Positions 24,303 through 35,607 are shown, counted from the first letter of the stretch. The stretch is 64,000 bases of DNA from Onchidella celtica (GCA_963931925.1 OZ007571.1:55480311-55544310), one strand, 5' to 3'. Made by a program: numbers and translations. Notes: generated by a model not told the origin, from the letters alone.

Positions 24303-24570
24303 GCCTCCAATGAAAGGCAGTTTAAACGCTAAGCCTTAAATTCTACAAAATATCACATTACGCATGGAAAGTGGTAAAGATGTACGTGGGCGTATTTTGA
24401 AAGGTCTTGAAGCTTGCCACATTTTCAATACTTTTGCCGATTTTGAGCTTCATCTGAGAGGAGCGGAAGAAAATTAATGTTCCGTCTTGAATCGAAAAGT
24501 CGGACTGGAACTTGCGTTCTGTGCCACTCTTTACACGTTGTTGGCCGAAAGTCAACTTGATCACACCTGT
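24303..24570. repeat. Dispersed repeat, family G, copy 1
   Basis: Shares an ordered set of blocks with 36328-36600: 'ctaagccttaaattct', 'atcacattacgca', 'gatgtacgtgggcgtatttt', 'aggtcttgaagcttgccaca' and 'cgttctgtgcc'. No terminal inverted repeat was identified, so its class is unknown. Confidence 0.65.
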
Positions 24571-24770
24571 GTGTTCTGCAAAGAATCCTGGTGTAACAAA
24601 AAGATCTATTAGTCTTTGTTTGGAATCCAAGTGTCGTTGTTAATGTGGCCTCGATCTAGATGATTATGCAGCTGGTCTTGGTACTAGGAAAATTTGCAAG
24701 ATTATCATTTCGGGGTCGGCTGGCATGTAATAAAAGAAAAAGGTCAACGTAAAACAATGTGACTACACTA

Positions 24771-25010
24771 AACTTTCGTTCTTGTTTGTTCCAACTCCAC
24801 TTTTTGCACAAGTGAGAAGTTCGACCTTAAATCTTTGCGGCTTTAGTATTATGATAAGGAGTTAGAATAAATCGGAACTGCGAAACAGCTTGATAAGTGC
24901 TACAACGCATTTTAAACAAGTGTCAAAGTGCGCGTTTATTATGCCTCTTCTACGTACTAAAAGATCTCCAGTTTTTCAGAAAATGGAGATAGAACAAACG
25001 AGAACAGAAG
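24771..25010. mobile_element. Family J MITE, copy 4
   Basis: The interior is well conserved ('ttgttccaactccacttttt', 'gataagtgctacaacgcatt', 'ctccagtttttcagaaaatg'). Both extreme ends are mutated ('actttcgttcttg' and 'cgagaacagaagc'). Same orientation as copies 2 and 3. Confidence 0.8.
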
Positions 25011-25189
25011 CTTACAGCTGCCGCTCAGTACAGATTCATGGCGTAGGATATAAGGAAGTTTTATAGGCCGAGGGGGGAAAACCAGCGACTAGGGGAAAAG
25101 TTACAGATGACAGTATGACACAAAGACTTGGGGAGACGGACAGCCATTATAGACAATGGAGATGACAGTTCAGTGCTTAGGATAGAGTC

Positions 25190-26145
25190 ATTACTACAGG
25201 CTTGGCCTAGGAATTGGGAAGTTGGTGGGGGGGGGGGGGGAATAGATTTGGCGGCCGGGGGCGGTTAGATGATAAAGAGAGGGAAATAATGGTGAAAATA
25301 ATATCAATAATCCAAAATGATTATTAATCATCAGCACAGCAGAGAGGGGGGGGGGGTAGGGGGAGAGAGAATGCTGGGGAAGAGAGAATGCTGGGGAAGA
25401 GAGAAAGAGATAGAAAATGGATACCGGGATGGACAAACAGGACGAAGGTATGGGAGGAGGTTAGTTATTTAGGTGAGATGAAGATGAAAAGAAAAAAAAA
25501 AAAGAAGTAAAATATGGGCACTGTTGAAGAGAGGGTGAATAATGGTTGACAAAAATAACAGTCACCGAAGTAACATTAATCATCAGCAGAGCAGAGGGAG
25601 AGAGAGACGGAGCATTGGGGAAGAGAGGAAGAGGAAGAAAGTGGATGATGAGAAAAAAGTTTCAATACACAAAACCAAAGACTGAGAGTGTTTTAGAGAA
25701 AGGGAATAATGATTGACTAAAATGTCAATTATCGAAATAATATTAATCATCATCTCAACAAAGAGAGAGAGAGAGAGAGAGAAACGGAATGTAACGAACG
25801 AGGGAGAAAGAAAGAAAATAGATAAAGGGTGCGAGGAGAGGGGGAGGCCTGGGGGTGGGGGGGGGGGGAGGGGGGGTAGTTATTTGTGAGAAATGATGAA
25901 AAAACAAAACAAAATTAAAGTTTAAGAGAGGTAGAAAAGAAGTTGATAAAACTGACGATAAGCGAAGTAACATTAATCATCAGCACAGCCAGTAGAGAGA
26001 GAGAGAGAGAGAGCAATAGAGAGAGAGAAACGAAATGTTGCGAAAGAGTGAAAAGAGAAGAAAATGAACAGAAAAGACGAAAGGGCGGAGGCTTGGGGGG
26101 GGGGGGGGGTAAGAGAGAATAGTTATTTAAGAGATTAAATTCTAA
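25190..26145. repeat. Satellite-like array, four units of about 170-250 bp
   Basis: The anchor 'attaatcatca' recurs at 25323, 25575, 25742 and 25972. Each is followed by a purine-rich (GA)n section; three units then carry a G-run and 'tagttattt'. Unit lengths vary mainly through expansion of the internal GA and G tracts. Open frames here are low-complexity artefacts. Confidence 0.8.
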
Positions 26146-26496
26146 TTCCTGGCCCAGCCTAATCACACAAAAGCCTGTGCCTCGCCTGGCCCAATGAAGA
26201 ACATTGTTTTTGTGTGGGGGGAAAAAGCGTGAGGTGACAAATGAAGAAGAACTGGAAGTGAAAGCTGAGGAAATGAGAGGGGAAAGGCGGAAAGAAAGTG
26301 TACAGCTGGAAGGATTTCTGCTACCCTCTCCCTCCCTCTCCTTCCCCTCGTCCTCCCCTCTCTCCCACTCACCCAGTTTGTCCCGTCTCTCCTCACCGGT
26401 AGTAGCAGGCGGGTGTCCCATTGAACCAAGAGCTCCACACAAAGAAATGCCAGCCCGAAAAGGACAGAACGTGGAAAAACAAAAAGGGATATGGAT

Positions 26497-26581
26497 CAGT
26501 AAATGAGTGTGTGACAGGGAAGAGTGAAGAGAGAGGAAGGGGGGCAGTAGAACTTTTGTATACTTAAGGATTTAGGTAAGG

Positions 26582-26612
<31 letters not shown>

Positions 26613-26705
26613 AGTAAATGAGTGACACTGACAGGGAGGAGTGGAGGCGTGTAGAGGAAGGGAGGGACAGTAAAATTCATGTATACTTAAAGGATTTAGG
26701 TATGA

Positions 26706-26789
<84 letters not shown>

Positions 26790-26790
26790 A
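26497..26790. repeat. 115-bp tandem duplication with long CT tracts
   Basis: The unit 'cagtaaatgagtg' to 'gtatacttaaggatttaggt' occurs at 26497 and again at 26612. Each copy ends in a CT tract (26583-26611 and 26705-26786). Confidence 0.85.
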
Positions 26791-27639
26791 TGCGGGCGGT
26801 TGGTGGACGCTCCTGGTAGGGTCTCCTGCTGTCCTATCGTTCAGTTATATAAAAATTATTCTGTATGTCGCCTTGCATTTTTCTAGGATAATTATGACCG
26901 TCATCAAGAGGACGTGCATTCTCCAAACCCTAAATCAACCTCTCTCTCTCTCTCTCTGTCTCTCTCTTTCTCTCGCTCGCTCGCTCTGTCTCTCTTTCCA
27001 TCCCCTCTCTTATGTGTGTGTATGTGTTTTTTGTTGTTGCTTTTCAAATACTGCTTATCTCAGTTTCTTCATTCAAGAAGAAGAAATACAAAAGGAGTGA
27101 GAGAAGCTCGCGCACTCGCTCATACACACACACACAAGCTGGACACATAATTATGCATAGGGACGCCCGTTTAAACGAATTCCAGGAGAAGCTATCGGTG
27201 CCACGGGGTGTGTTGAAACCCTTTAAACTCAACTATTCTTGCTGAAAAACACAGAAAGGGGGGGGGGATGAGGGAGGGTAAAGACGGGAATGACCCATGG
27301 AGAAGAGGAGGAAAGGAGAGAAAAGGGGGGCAAAGTGAACGAAGAAAGAAGAGGGAGGGGTTGAAACAGAACCAGGGAATGGCGCAGTTTAAGGACTTCG
27401 TCAAAAAAAAAAAAAAAATTTGTATGAATAAAAGAATATTTTTTCCTGCCTCTAGCTACTAGGCTAAGGAAGGCATGAAAAGGTGGAGATGATAATTATA
27501 CAGTTTTGCAGACAGACAGGCGGACAGACTGATAGATTAAGGACCTCAGAGACGTCAAGTCGTTCTTGGTTGACACTTACATCCTAAATAGACGTGAAGG
27601 GAAGGGAAAGGTACATGTTTTAACCCCCTCTTTCCACAC
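26791..27639. other. Unassigned sequence with CT, CA and poly-A tracts
   Basis: CT-rich at 26939-27008, (CA)n at 27124-27135, poly-A at 27403-27418. No gene recognised. Confidence 0.35.
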
Positions 27640-27772
27640 ATTGTCTGTGTGAGTGTGTGTGTATGTGTAAGCTTGATGCACACGTCAGTATTGTGTGGAT
27701 GTGTCTGTGTGGCAACAGACGGCCACGGCGGCAAGCCTAATTTGCCCAGCGATCAAGCGGAATGAAAGAAGG
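27640..27772. repeat. Dispersed repeat, family L, copy 1
   Basis: A TG-rich stretch leads into 'ggcaagcctaatttgcccag' and 'cgatcaagcggaatg'. The same order appears at 29475-29613. Short, class unknown. Confidence 0.55.
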
Positions 27773-28238
27773 CGAGATGAAAACCGAGGGAGAAAAAAAA
27801 AAAAAAGGGTGACGATATTGAGACAGATTGAGTTTGACAATTGGCCTAAGAAGACAAACGACATTTTGTTTTTTTCCCTCTTCGGACTGAGGAGAGAGGA
27901 AGAAAGACGGCAGATTGATGAAGAGCATTGATAAGGAAACCTTTTTTTTTTTTCCTCTGGAAGGAGATCAAATGTTTTGTTTTCCTTTGTCTTTATTTTT
28001 AAAACGGGAGGTTGGAGATGAAAATAGTCTCAGTTTTGGAAAGTGCTCAGGTGGGGACAGCTCCCACATGAAGCGGAATAGAGAAATAATATACTGAGTT
28101 TCATTGCCTGTTTAGCTGTATTTTTTTTTTTAATCGGCCTCTCTTAGAAACTGTCCGTGCCGAAGCACTTCCTTTTTGGAAATGAGTAGGCGTTATTAAA
28201 TCCACCGTCAAAAGGTTAAAAACTAACGATCCGACTTA
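27773..28238. other. Unassigned sequence
   Basis: A-run at 27794-27806 and T-runs at 27943-27953 and 28120-28131. No gene recognised. Confidence 0.3.
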
Positions 28239-28395
28239 GCGATGATTAAAGTATGGGATCAGGAAATGTTGTCTGATATAGCCATGATTAAAGACGAGGA
28301 TTAAGAAATGCGTATTTGTCGTACTGTTGATCAAAACTAGGGGATTAAGTAATAAGTTTCTGGCATACTGATGATTAAAGATAGATAATTACTTC
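28239..28395. repeat. Minisatellite, period about 44 bp
   Basis: Four units anchored by 'gatgattaaag' at about 28240, 28282, 28325 and 28369. Each continues with a 'ggattaagaaatg'-like block and a 'ctggcatact'-like block. Confidence 0.75.
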
Positions 28396-28513
28396 TACCC
28401 CAGTCGAGAGTGATCGTAAACGTCCTGTAGACTCGTTCAGCTCTATGGCTTGAAGATACGAGCAAGGAACTCGATTAATCTCCAGAAAGGTCTAGCAGCC
28501 ATTTTAGTTATAC

Positions 28514-28964
28514 CAATGGTTCTCAAACCTTTTGAGGCAATCGCTCCCTTAGGCTCAAAATTTTCTTTCATCGCCCCCCCCCCCCGGACTAAATTCCTAC
28601 TCAAACCTAAAGGATACATTACACAAGAAGACAGACTACGCACAAATTATTATATTAAGTTTTTTTCAAAGCCGTATTAATGACAATTGGCGTGTTGTCT
28701 ATTCATTATAAAACACCAAGCATTGTTCATCAAATGCACTAAAAATAGATGTTTTCTGCTCATAAAACCCATCCAGGCGTGCTGTTGAGCAAGTCGGGAT
28801 CAGCCCTGTAATTGCCCCCAAATCATCCTCCATTCATGAATCTCCTCCCTCCCCCCTCCCCCCTTTATCGTTTTCGCCCCCCTTGTCACCCCTTCGTTGA
28901 TTTTGGCCCCCCGAAATCAAGATCCCCTGGGGGGGGGGAACATTGACCAGGTTGAGAACCGCTG
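28514..28964. mobile_element. hAT-like MITE, family H, copy 3 (complete)
   Basis: About 451 bp from CAATGGTTCTCAAACC to GTTGAGAACCGCTG. It is flanked by a perfect 8-bp duplication AGTTATAC at 28506-28513 and 28965-28972. It carries the family's C-rich and G-rich segments and the 'caaaccttttgaggcaatcg' block. There is no transposase. Confidence 0.92.
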
Positions 28965-28972
28965 AGTTATAC

Positions 28973-29474
28973 CAAGTTTTTGGTTCTATTTTTGTCCTGA
29001 TTCTCCCCTCTCCTCACCCAGACCGTCTGTAGGTTATTATACAAGTGGGGCTATCCCAAAGTAGTACTTGAAATGACAAAATGTCAGGTATAAGCCGCCA
29101 CATTGACAGAATAGAAGGGGATTGTGCTTTTCAGATCCGTTGTGTGAGTGAGTGTCTGTCTGTATGTGTGAGTGTGTATCTGGTGTGTATAGAGCTATGT
29201 GTCTGTCGGCTTAGACGTGGGTTGGATTTTGAAGTGGCCTGAGTGGGTTATTAATTTAGGGGCGATTCATAAAGTACGTAAGGTCAATTTTTCGGATTTT
29301 GAAACCAGCCCCATTCCCTTCCGCCTCCTTCCTCCTTGTGCGCTGTTCAACCCTCGGCCTCACCCCCCCCCCCCATACACATACACAGACGCACACGCAC
29401 CTTGTTCGAATGTACGACGATTGAAACGGCGAATCGGAGAAAGATGAGGAAGGGGGAGGCGGGGCTATGTTTTA
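28973..29474. other. Unassigned sequence
   Basis: TG-rich around 29140-29200 and a C-run at 29366-29375. No gene recognised. Confidence 0.3.
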
Positions 29475-29613
29475 ACTCTGTTTTCCATACAGTGTATCTA
29501 TGTGAGAGAGAGCGAGAGAGAGTTTTGTACCTGCATTACTGTGTGTGAGCGTGTTTGTGTGAAACAAATTCGGCCAGGACAAGCCTAATATTTGCCTAGC
29601 GACCAAGCGGAAT
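29475..29613. repeat. Dispersed repeat, family L, copy 2
   Basis: Shares 'gacaagcctaatatttgcct' and 'agcgaccaagcggaatg' with 27640-27772. Confidence 0.55.
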
Positions 29614-30898
29614 GCACAGGCTATTAAACTGACTCTTTTCGTTTGAAATGCCATTTTCATGGAATCCAACAACTTATTTTGCATACAAAATACAAATGGG
29701 CGAAACCAAACTATTTAATTCGTTACCAAAATGTGACAAGCGCACATTTGCTATCCAGAACGGCCCCTCCCTCCCACTATATAGATCTACGCTTTCATAC
29801 TCGGAAGGCAACCCACTAACTGTCTGGGCATACGAACGTAATGTAAGGCCCCTTACTGACATGCAGGATAAACTGAGACTTCGTGGTGGAGCTGCTGGAG
29901 AGGCTGAGAATCAGTGATAGAAATAAAAGCTGACAGCTGTTTGGACTGATATTGTGTTAGAGATAAACACTCCCACGCAGTCCAAACCAGAGAGATTTGG
30001 GTAGGGGAGGGGGGGGGGGGTTCGGTTGACATGAATGGGCCTACAATTCTGAGGTGTAGAGGCAAACAAAATAGCTTGTATAATATGTAGCTTGAGAACC
30101 CCTTAGCAAAGATAAAACTGCGCTGCTAATCTCGACAAGTGTCTTTGTTCTCTTCTGTACATTGAGAATCCAAAGGAAAGTGGAGTCGGACAAACAGTTG
30201 CATTGTTACACTCTTGACACGAACAAACTTCTCCGTTTCTGATAAAGGAAAAACCCAGCCAATCAGACAACAATAGTATAAACAACAGCCGCAGAATTAC
30301 CAATTGCACTGACAAAACAAAATCTGTTTGAAAGTGATATTGGCGTCGTATCACTTTCTGTTATGTGTATAACTTAACTTCTGAAGTGTAAGCAAAGTTG
30401 ATTAAGTTAAAATATTGGGTCTTCATAAATTTTTCTCTTAATAAGAAATGATGAAAAGGAACATTCTGTTGCTATTATTGTTTCGGTCTTATTTTTGCTT
30501 TTCCTGCCTGGGATTTATCCACGTCTCTTGAATTTCAACTGTATTTTAATTGTACTATTTCAACTGAACTTTAACTGTGTTAGTTATTATAATATGAATT
30601 GGTCTCCGAAGAAGAGAATTTTCATATTTTGCTTTTCCCTCATCTCATACCACGATTTTATGCCCCACCTCCCTGTTTAAGTATTACTATAATGGACCAT
30701 CGTCTAGAAATAGGCGTTGGGAATGTGCCGAATCAACTATGGCGCAATCAACTGTTATCCCGCTGTGGCCTTTCTCCTGAAATCGTGACTCTTGTCCGAT
30801 CAGCGACCAGCGTCATCACTACATGGGTTCTTGTCCATTTCCTGATGGTCATGACCAACATAGTCCCAGCCAGCGAAGGCGTTTGTGCATTATTATCG
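29614..30898. other. Unassigned sequence
   Basis: G-run at 30006-30020. No gene or repeat family recognised. Confidence 0.3.
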
Positions 30899-31147
30899 TC
30901 ACTACTGCTCTACGCTAATGGCATAAGTCATGTTTAACACTTTAGAGATACAGGGAGAAAACTGTTTCCTGTCCTGTCATTTGGTGACTTATGCCATTAT
31001 GATTCTGTTGGATTATTACATTTTCCCATTGGCGCATTTCTTTTTCCATGATATTATCTGATAGCCCTCATGCTCAGGAATGCAATGAACCGTCGGTTGT
31101 CTTTTGGCTTATGTCAGACATAATATGCCATTACCGTAGAGCAATGA
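30899..31147. mobile_element. Family E MITE, copy 2
   Basis: The ends 'tcactactgctctacgctaa' and 'ttaccgtagagcaatgacga' form an inverted repeat continuing into 'tggcataagtca'. It is the inverse of copy 1 and shares 'tgatagccctcatgctcagg' and 'gtgacttatgccattatgat'. Confidence 0.8.
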
Positions 31148-32344
31148 CGATGTGTACTATGTCGAAGCCAAAATTTCTATTTCAAATTCTTATTTTGGCT
31201 TCGTGTCTGTTCAAACGTAGAAAGGGAACAGCGAAAACTCCGGGGGGAATTCTGAATTTATATCCGACAAAATGTTCAGAATTACTGGTCTGAGCCAATT
31301 TTATTTGCTTGCGTGCGTAGAGATTTAGTGTAGAATTAATAGAGCTGAAGAGAAAGTCCTTTGTGTCTCGATGGCTCAGCGTAAGGGTTTGGGCTCTCAA
31401 ATTAAAAGAACTGTGTTTCAGTGAGTGTATATTTTGCCTGGCTGAAACGCCACCAGTGGCAAGGAGGAAATATCCATACTTTTCGAGTGTAGAGATCTTT
31501 GTTTTTTCGAAGGATCGCTGCTGTAGATATTCCTTGTTCTGTTTCATTGCCAGATAAGATAAGATAAACACCTTGTTATCCCATGAGGGAAATTCTTTTT
31601 CACAGAACGTTTAAAAGCACACAGTTACATGATACATACATCCTACACATCATTACATAAACATATATCACATCTCAATAAACTCAAGAACAGGCATACA
31701 TGAAATGATATGGCAAGGAACCTTCGTAGAAAATAGCACAGATCTGGCTAGAGTGTCTTGTTGAAGGGAATTGCGGAAAGCAAAAAAGATCTCGGTATTG
31801 TTGTTGTTGTTGTTGTTGTCGTTATTTCCCTCCATCGTTTTGGCCTTCCTAACCCTCCAAAGGGCTCCGTAATGGATTGCCTTCTTTATTTCATCTGACG
31901 TGTTGCCAGGGTCTCGTCACCAAATTTTCCAAGATCAGAAGACCATGAAATATAACAGAAACAAAGCTTGGCGGACTAGTCGTCAAGTTTTTTTCTGCCC
32001 AGCAAGCCTCATTAGTTTCCCCAATATCGGCAGTTGTTACATCACCGCTCGACACACAACATGGAAATGTACTGCTGGCAATTTGCATTGTGCTCTAAAA
32101 CCCGATGCTTGCATCCGTCAGGAGGAAAGAATACATTCTTGAGATTCGCTCCCATGAAAACTGTTTGCAATATTGATGAGGTTTTGGTAGCTGGGAATCG
32201 ATTATTGATCGCCGTCAACTTGTTTGTTTTACGATAGAAACACAAGTTAATGGTCGGTGGGGAAAAAGTTTGGCAAGAAAATGGGAGGAGGGGTGCACTG
32301 GGTGTGTGGACAAACGAAGAATGGAAAAATAACAACCTCATAAT
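31148..32344. other. Unassigned sequence with a short retroelement-tail-like segment
   Basis: (GATAA)n-like DNA at 31553-31570 leads into 'caccttgttatcccatgagg', resembling the end of a short interspersed element. (TTG)n lies at 31798-31819. A weak A-box-like 'tggctcagcg' at 31372 has no matching B box. Confidence 0.35.
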
Positions 32345-32700
32345 ATTATAGGAAACCGATTTTCATCAAGTTTGATTGACATAAAATTGTATTTCATTCA
32401 GTTTCATCACAAATGAACTTGTTTTCATTGATTTGAAACAGGTAAAATTAGTTTGATTAGAGATAAATTTATGTTGCTTTCGATTTGATCCGAGATAAAA
32501 TCGTGATACATTTGAATTTGAGTGGAAATAAGATTAAACTTGAATGTTTCCATCCATTTGACCAGAGATTTGAAAAAAAAAAAAGGTAGCTATTAAATTC
32601 AATTTACCGAGATAAAGAAGTATGTTTGAATCCGTTTGATCAACGACACCATTGTATTACTTCGCATCCGTTTGGTCAGAGATAAAATTATGAAGGTTAA
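32345..32700. repeat. A/T-rich minisatellite, period about 33-38 bp
   Basis: At least eight degenerate units of the form 'gtttgatcagagataaaatt' followed by 'atgttactttcgaatcc'. Clear unit starts are near 32451, 32482, 32516, 32557, 32602, 32635 and 32670. A poly-A interruption lies at 32573-32584. Confidence 0.8.
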
Positions 32701-33223
32701 AGAGTGGCGGTGGAGCGGAGGAGACATGAAGACAAGCACCAGCTGTGCAATTTCGGTGTCCACCAGCTGAATATTGCCCCCCCCCACCCCACCCCTCACC
32801 TCAACCAAAAAGATTTTGTATGGGAACCGGTATGTAGAAAAGTCCAGTAATAAGCTAAGCTTACGTAATTACATAGTTTGCTTTCCATCCATTGACTAAC
32901 ACTTTAGTTAAGCAGGCTAAAAATCAGGCAGCTGATAAATCCGCCCCTTGATCTATCCATTCATCCATCTTGGATGTATTAGGTTGTTCACGTCAGTTTA
33001 CACAGCAGCTCAAAACTATCAAGGAAATCGACCGTTCAGTCCAGTTCTACACTCAGTTATTCCTGCTGGTCAGTCTTTTAGCCATCACTTGACTGTGATC
33101 CAATTGTTTGTATAGCTGAGTCAGTGACCAGGGTTTTGTCCTATCACCACACATTGTCGGTTACCAATATCCCATAAGGTGAAACAATATTAGTTGTAGC
33201 TTATTCTAATTGGGCTGGGGCTT
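32701..33223. other. Unassigned sequence
   Basis: Nothing recognised. Confidence 0.25.
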
Positions 33224-33286
33224 GAGGGGAGGGGGGCATAATACTGAGCCCGGTCAGACACAGTCAGATGCTGCCAGCAAAATGTA

Positions 33287-34279
33287 ATAATAGTTCGTCC
33301 ATCAGGTATGATGATGACCTTAACAACACCAGAGGAATAAAGAACAGAAATTGTTGAGAATTTCAACACATGGACAATAAAGAGAACTAAAGGACACAGA
33401 GGACAGAATGGAAAGACTGTTCTTTCATGACTTATGGCTTCTCATGTGACTGATAAGTCCTATTTTTGCCCTGCAGACCCTTCCGCATAAATGACAAGAG
33501 TGCTCAGTTGGTTCAGTACCACTGGGCCTTTTCTTGCGCCGTTCTCTTTTTTTGATAGCCTGCTGGACTCTGTCAGCTTCCCATGCTTTGCTGCCTCTGG
33601 TAAGGGCCGCCCTCCAATTTGCACGATCAAGCGAGAGCTTTTTCCCACTCACTCACATCAATGGCAAAGGCCTTCAGTGATTGCTTGAGAGTGTCTTTGT
33701 AACGTCTCTTTGGGGCCCCAACATTCCTCGTTCCATTGGAGAGCTCAGAGAAGAAGATTTGCTTAGGGAGTCTGGAGTCGGGCATTCTGACAACATGTCC
33801 TGCCCAACGTAGCTGAATTTTTTTTTTTTTTTTTTTCAGGTGGCAGAAGATGCTCAATTCCTTGGCACGATTGAGGACCTCAGTGTCTGGAATTTTATCC
33901 TGCCATTTGATCCTTAGGATCTTTCTAAGGCAGGCCAGATGAAAGTGATTTAGCTTTCTGGCATGCGATTGGTACACTGTCCAGGTTTCAGCCCCATAGA
34001 GTAGGGTGGGAAGGACCACAGCATTGTACACTTTCAGCTTAGTGTCTATGCGAATGCCGGCGACATCCCATACTCTCTTTCGAAGCCTGCCAAATGCAGA
34101 GCTGGCTTTGCTGATTCTTGAGAGAATTTCAGTATCAACACGAGCCGCGGAAGACAGTGTACTGCCAAGATAGGTGAAGTTCTCCGACACCTTCAGAAGA
34201 CTGTCATGGACTTTGATATTTGGGGTCATAGGATACTTGTCGTCTGGAGTAGGCTGATAGAGCACTTCCGTCTTCTTTG
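33287..34279 (-). mobile_element. 5'-truncated non-LTR retrotransposon inserted in a family A MITE
   Basis: About 993 bp flanked by GCAAAATGTA at 33277-33286 and 34280-34289. It encodes the C-terminal part of an invertebrate non-LTR reverse transcriptase, then about 140 bp of 3' UTR ending 'cctgatggacgaactattat' on the minus strand without a long poly-A. The 5' portion (endonuclease and RT palm) is absent. 5' truncation plus a target duplication is the normal outcome of target-primed reverse transcription. Confidence 0.9.
33425..34279 (-). pseudogene. C-terminal fragment of a non-LTR reverse transcriptase, frameshifted
   Basis: The reading starts within the element at 'KKTEVLY', the segment that normally follows the RT palm. 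It continues through 'NFTYLGSTLSS', 'VLPTLLYGAETWTVY', 'CLRKILRIKWQDKIPDTEVL' and 'WAGHVVRMPDSRLPKQI', the thumb/C-terminal region shared by these elements. The frame changes near 33630-33650, from 'EWEKALA' to 'LDRANWRAALTRG'. It ends with a C2H2 zinc finger (C-x2-C-x12-H-x3-H in 'CHLCGRVC...HMRSH'), typical of this element group. A poly-T run on the plus strand (about 33820-33836) has expanded a lysine stretch. The methionine that opens the longest frame lies outside the element. It is a dead copy. Confidence 0.88.
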
Positions 34280-34440
34280 GCAAAATGTACACCAAGAAAT
34301 AATGGCAGAAGTTTGACTGTCTGACCGGGCTGAGTGTGATAGGGTCTTCCCGGATTTACTAAGAAAATATAGCAAATTATGCTGTGCACTTCCTGTTTGC
34401 CAGCAGCTGACTGTGCCGTTCTGTGCTTTTGTATGATGTC

Positions 34441-34659
34441 TTCAAAAGACAGTGAATTTTGGTGCTTAAGCACCATGTGTTTCATGGCTGCGTCACCGTA
34501 ATCCGTGAAATTTTCTCCATCACCAATTTTAGCCGTACGCCAAATTGCACGATGGAATTATATTTTTAGATTTAAGAAAGTTTTCACTGTAAAATGACAA
34601 GTTTTACCTCTGTGCCAGACAGAGAATTCGATATCTACTTTGCGGAAGGGAAACAATAT
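34441..34659. other. Unassigned sequence
   Basis: Short gap between MITEs; nothing recognised. Confidence 0.25.
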
Positions 34660-34905
34660 GTCCCCTTAAAATGACAGTCTTTTTTGTTTTGTTTTTGACT
34701 TAACTGCGTTATACGCTACACATTACTTCTAAAGGCCTTCTCTATTGTGTGACAAAGTAATAAGCGGATTCGGTGTGTAATTTGTAAGTATCGCTGAAAA
34801 GAAAAAGAAGTCATGTCTCTGAAAGCTTTGAGCACGTGAAACTTCAATCATCAGTTTCTCCAATGTTGATGGAAGGGAATTAGAACGTCGTCATTCTAAG
34901 GCGAC
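34660..34905. mobile_element. Family C MITE, copy 2
   Basis: The left end 'gtccccttaaaatgacagtc' is opposed by 'gtcgtcattctaaggcgac'. The interior 'aataagcggattcggtgtgt' and 'cgtgaaacttcaatcatcag' is shared with the other copies. 246 bp. Confidence 0.82.
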
Positions 34906-35362
34906 GGATAGTCTGTGCGCACCAAGACTGCATTGGATTTCATTTAGTGCACTTTCGTCCAAGGAGAGGATCAGCTTTTGAATGTCATATCTTAAGAATT
35001 ACTGACTTTACCTTATCGTCATCATACTTTAATGCAGTTCGAACACAAAACACCAAGTCGTCCTTCCCCGTTACAATGAAGCAGATCACTGATACACTTT
35101 GCTTAGCTTGTATAATTCAAGCGACATCACAGTTTCGGTGAATTTTCCTACTGTAGCAGCTATAATCGTTCATAAAACGCCATTGGCACTCTATCACGGC
35201 TGAAACATTGAGAACTGTGAATTAAAAATTCATTATCAAAAGCGTACTTGTTGTCAGTCTGCCCGCAGATGATTTTCAGTATTCTGTCTGTACATCACCA
35301 GGGCGACCCTGGCGCACTGAACTCTTTGTTGTCACAGTAACAAATAGAATGAAAATACTCTT
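34906..35362. other. Unassigned sequence
   Basis: Nothing recognised. Confidence 0.25.
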
Positions 35363-35607
35363 CGACATTAGTTCTTGTTTGTTCTATCTCCATTTCAGAA
35401 AAAACTGGAGACGTTTTAGTATGTAGAAGAGTATAACAAATGCACTCTTTGACATTTGTTTAAAACGCGTTATGGCACTTATCAAGCTGTTTCACAGTTC
35501 CGATTTATTCCAACTCTTTCACATTAATACTAAAGCCGCAAACGTTAACGTGGAATTTCTTAGTTGTGCAAAAAATGGAACTGGAACTAACAAGAACTAA
35601 GGCCGCG
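35363..35607. mobile_element. Family J MITE, copy 5
   Basis: Ends 'ttcgacattagttcttgttt' and 'aacaagaactaaggccgcga'. Full set of interior blocks in the copy 1 orientation; 245 bp. One of the best preserved copies. Confidence 0.88.

Larger units (their letters stand above)
33224..34440. mobile_element. Harbinger-like MITE, family A, copy 3, split by a LINE insertion
   Basis: The left piece (33224-33286) runs from the G-rich terminus through 'gagcccggtcagacacagtc' to 'gcaaaatgta'. The right piece (34280-34440) resumes at 'gcaaaatgtacacc' and continues through 'gaaataatggcagaag' and 'cccggatttactaagaaaat' to 'gtatgatg'. Joined, it is about 214 bp, matching copy 1. The repeated GCAAAATGTA is the target duplication of the inserted retroelement. 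Confidence 0.85.

Noticed and set aside
31360-31440. tRNA-like A box as a second SINE
   Set aside because: No B box at the expected spacing and no SINE core.
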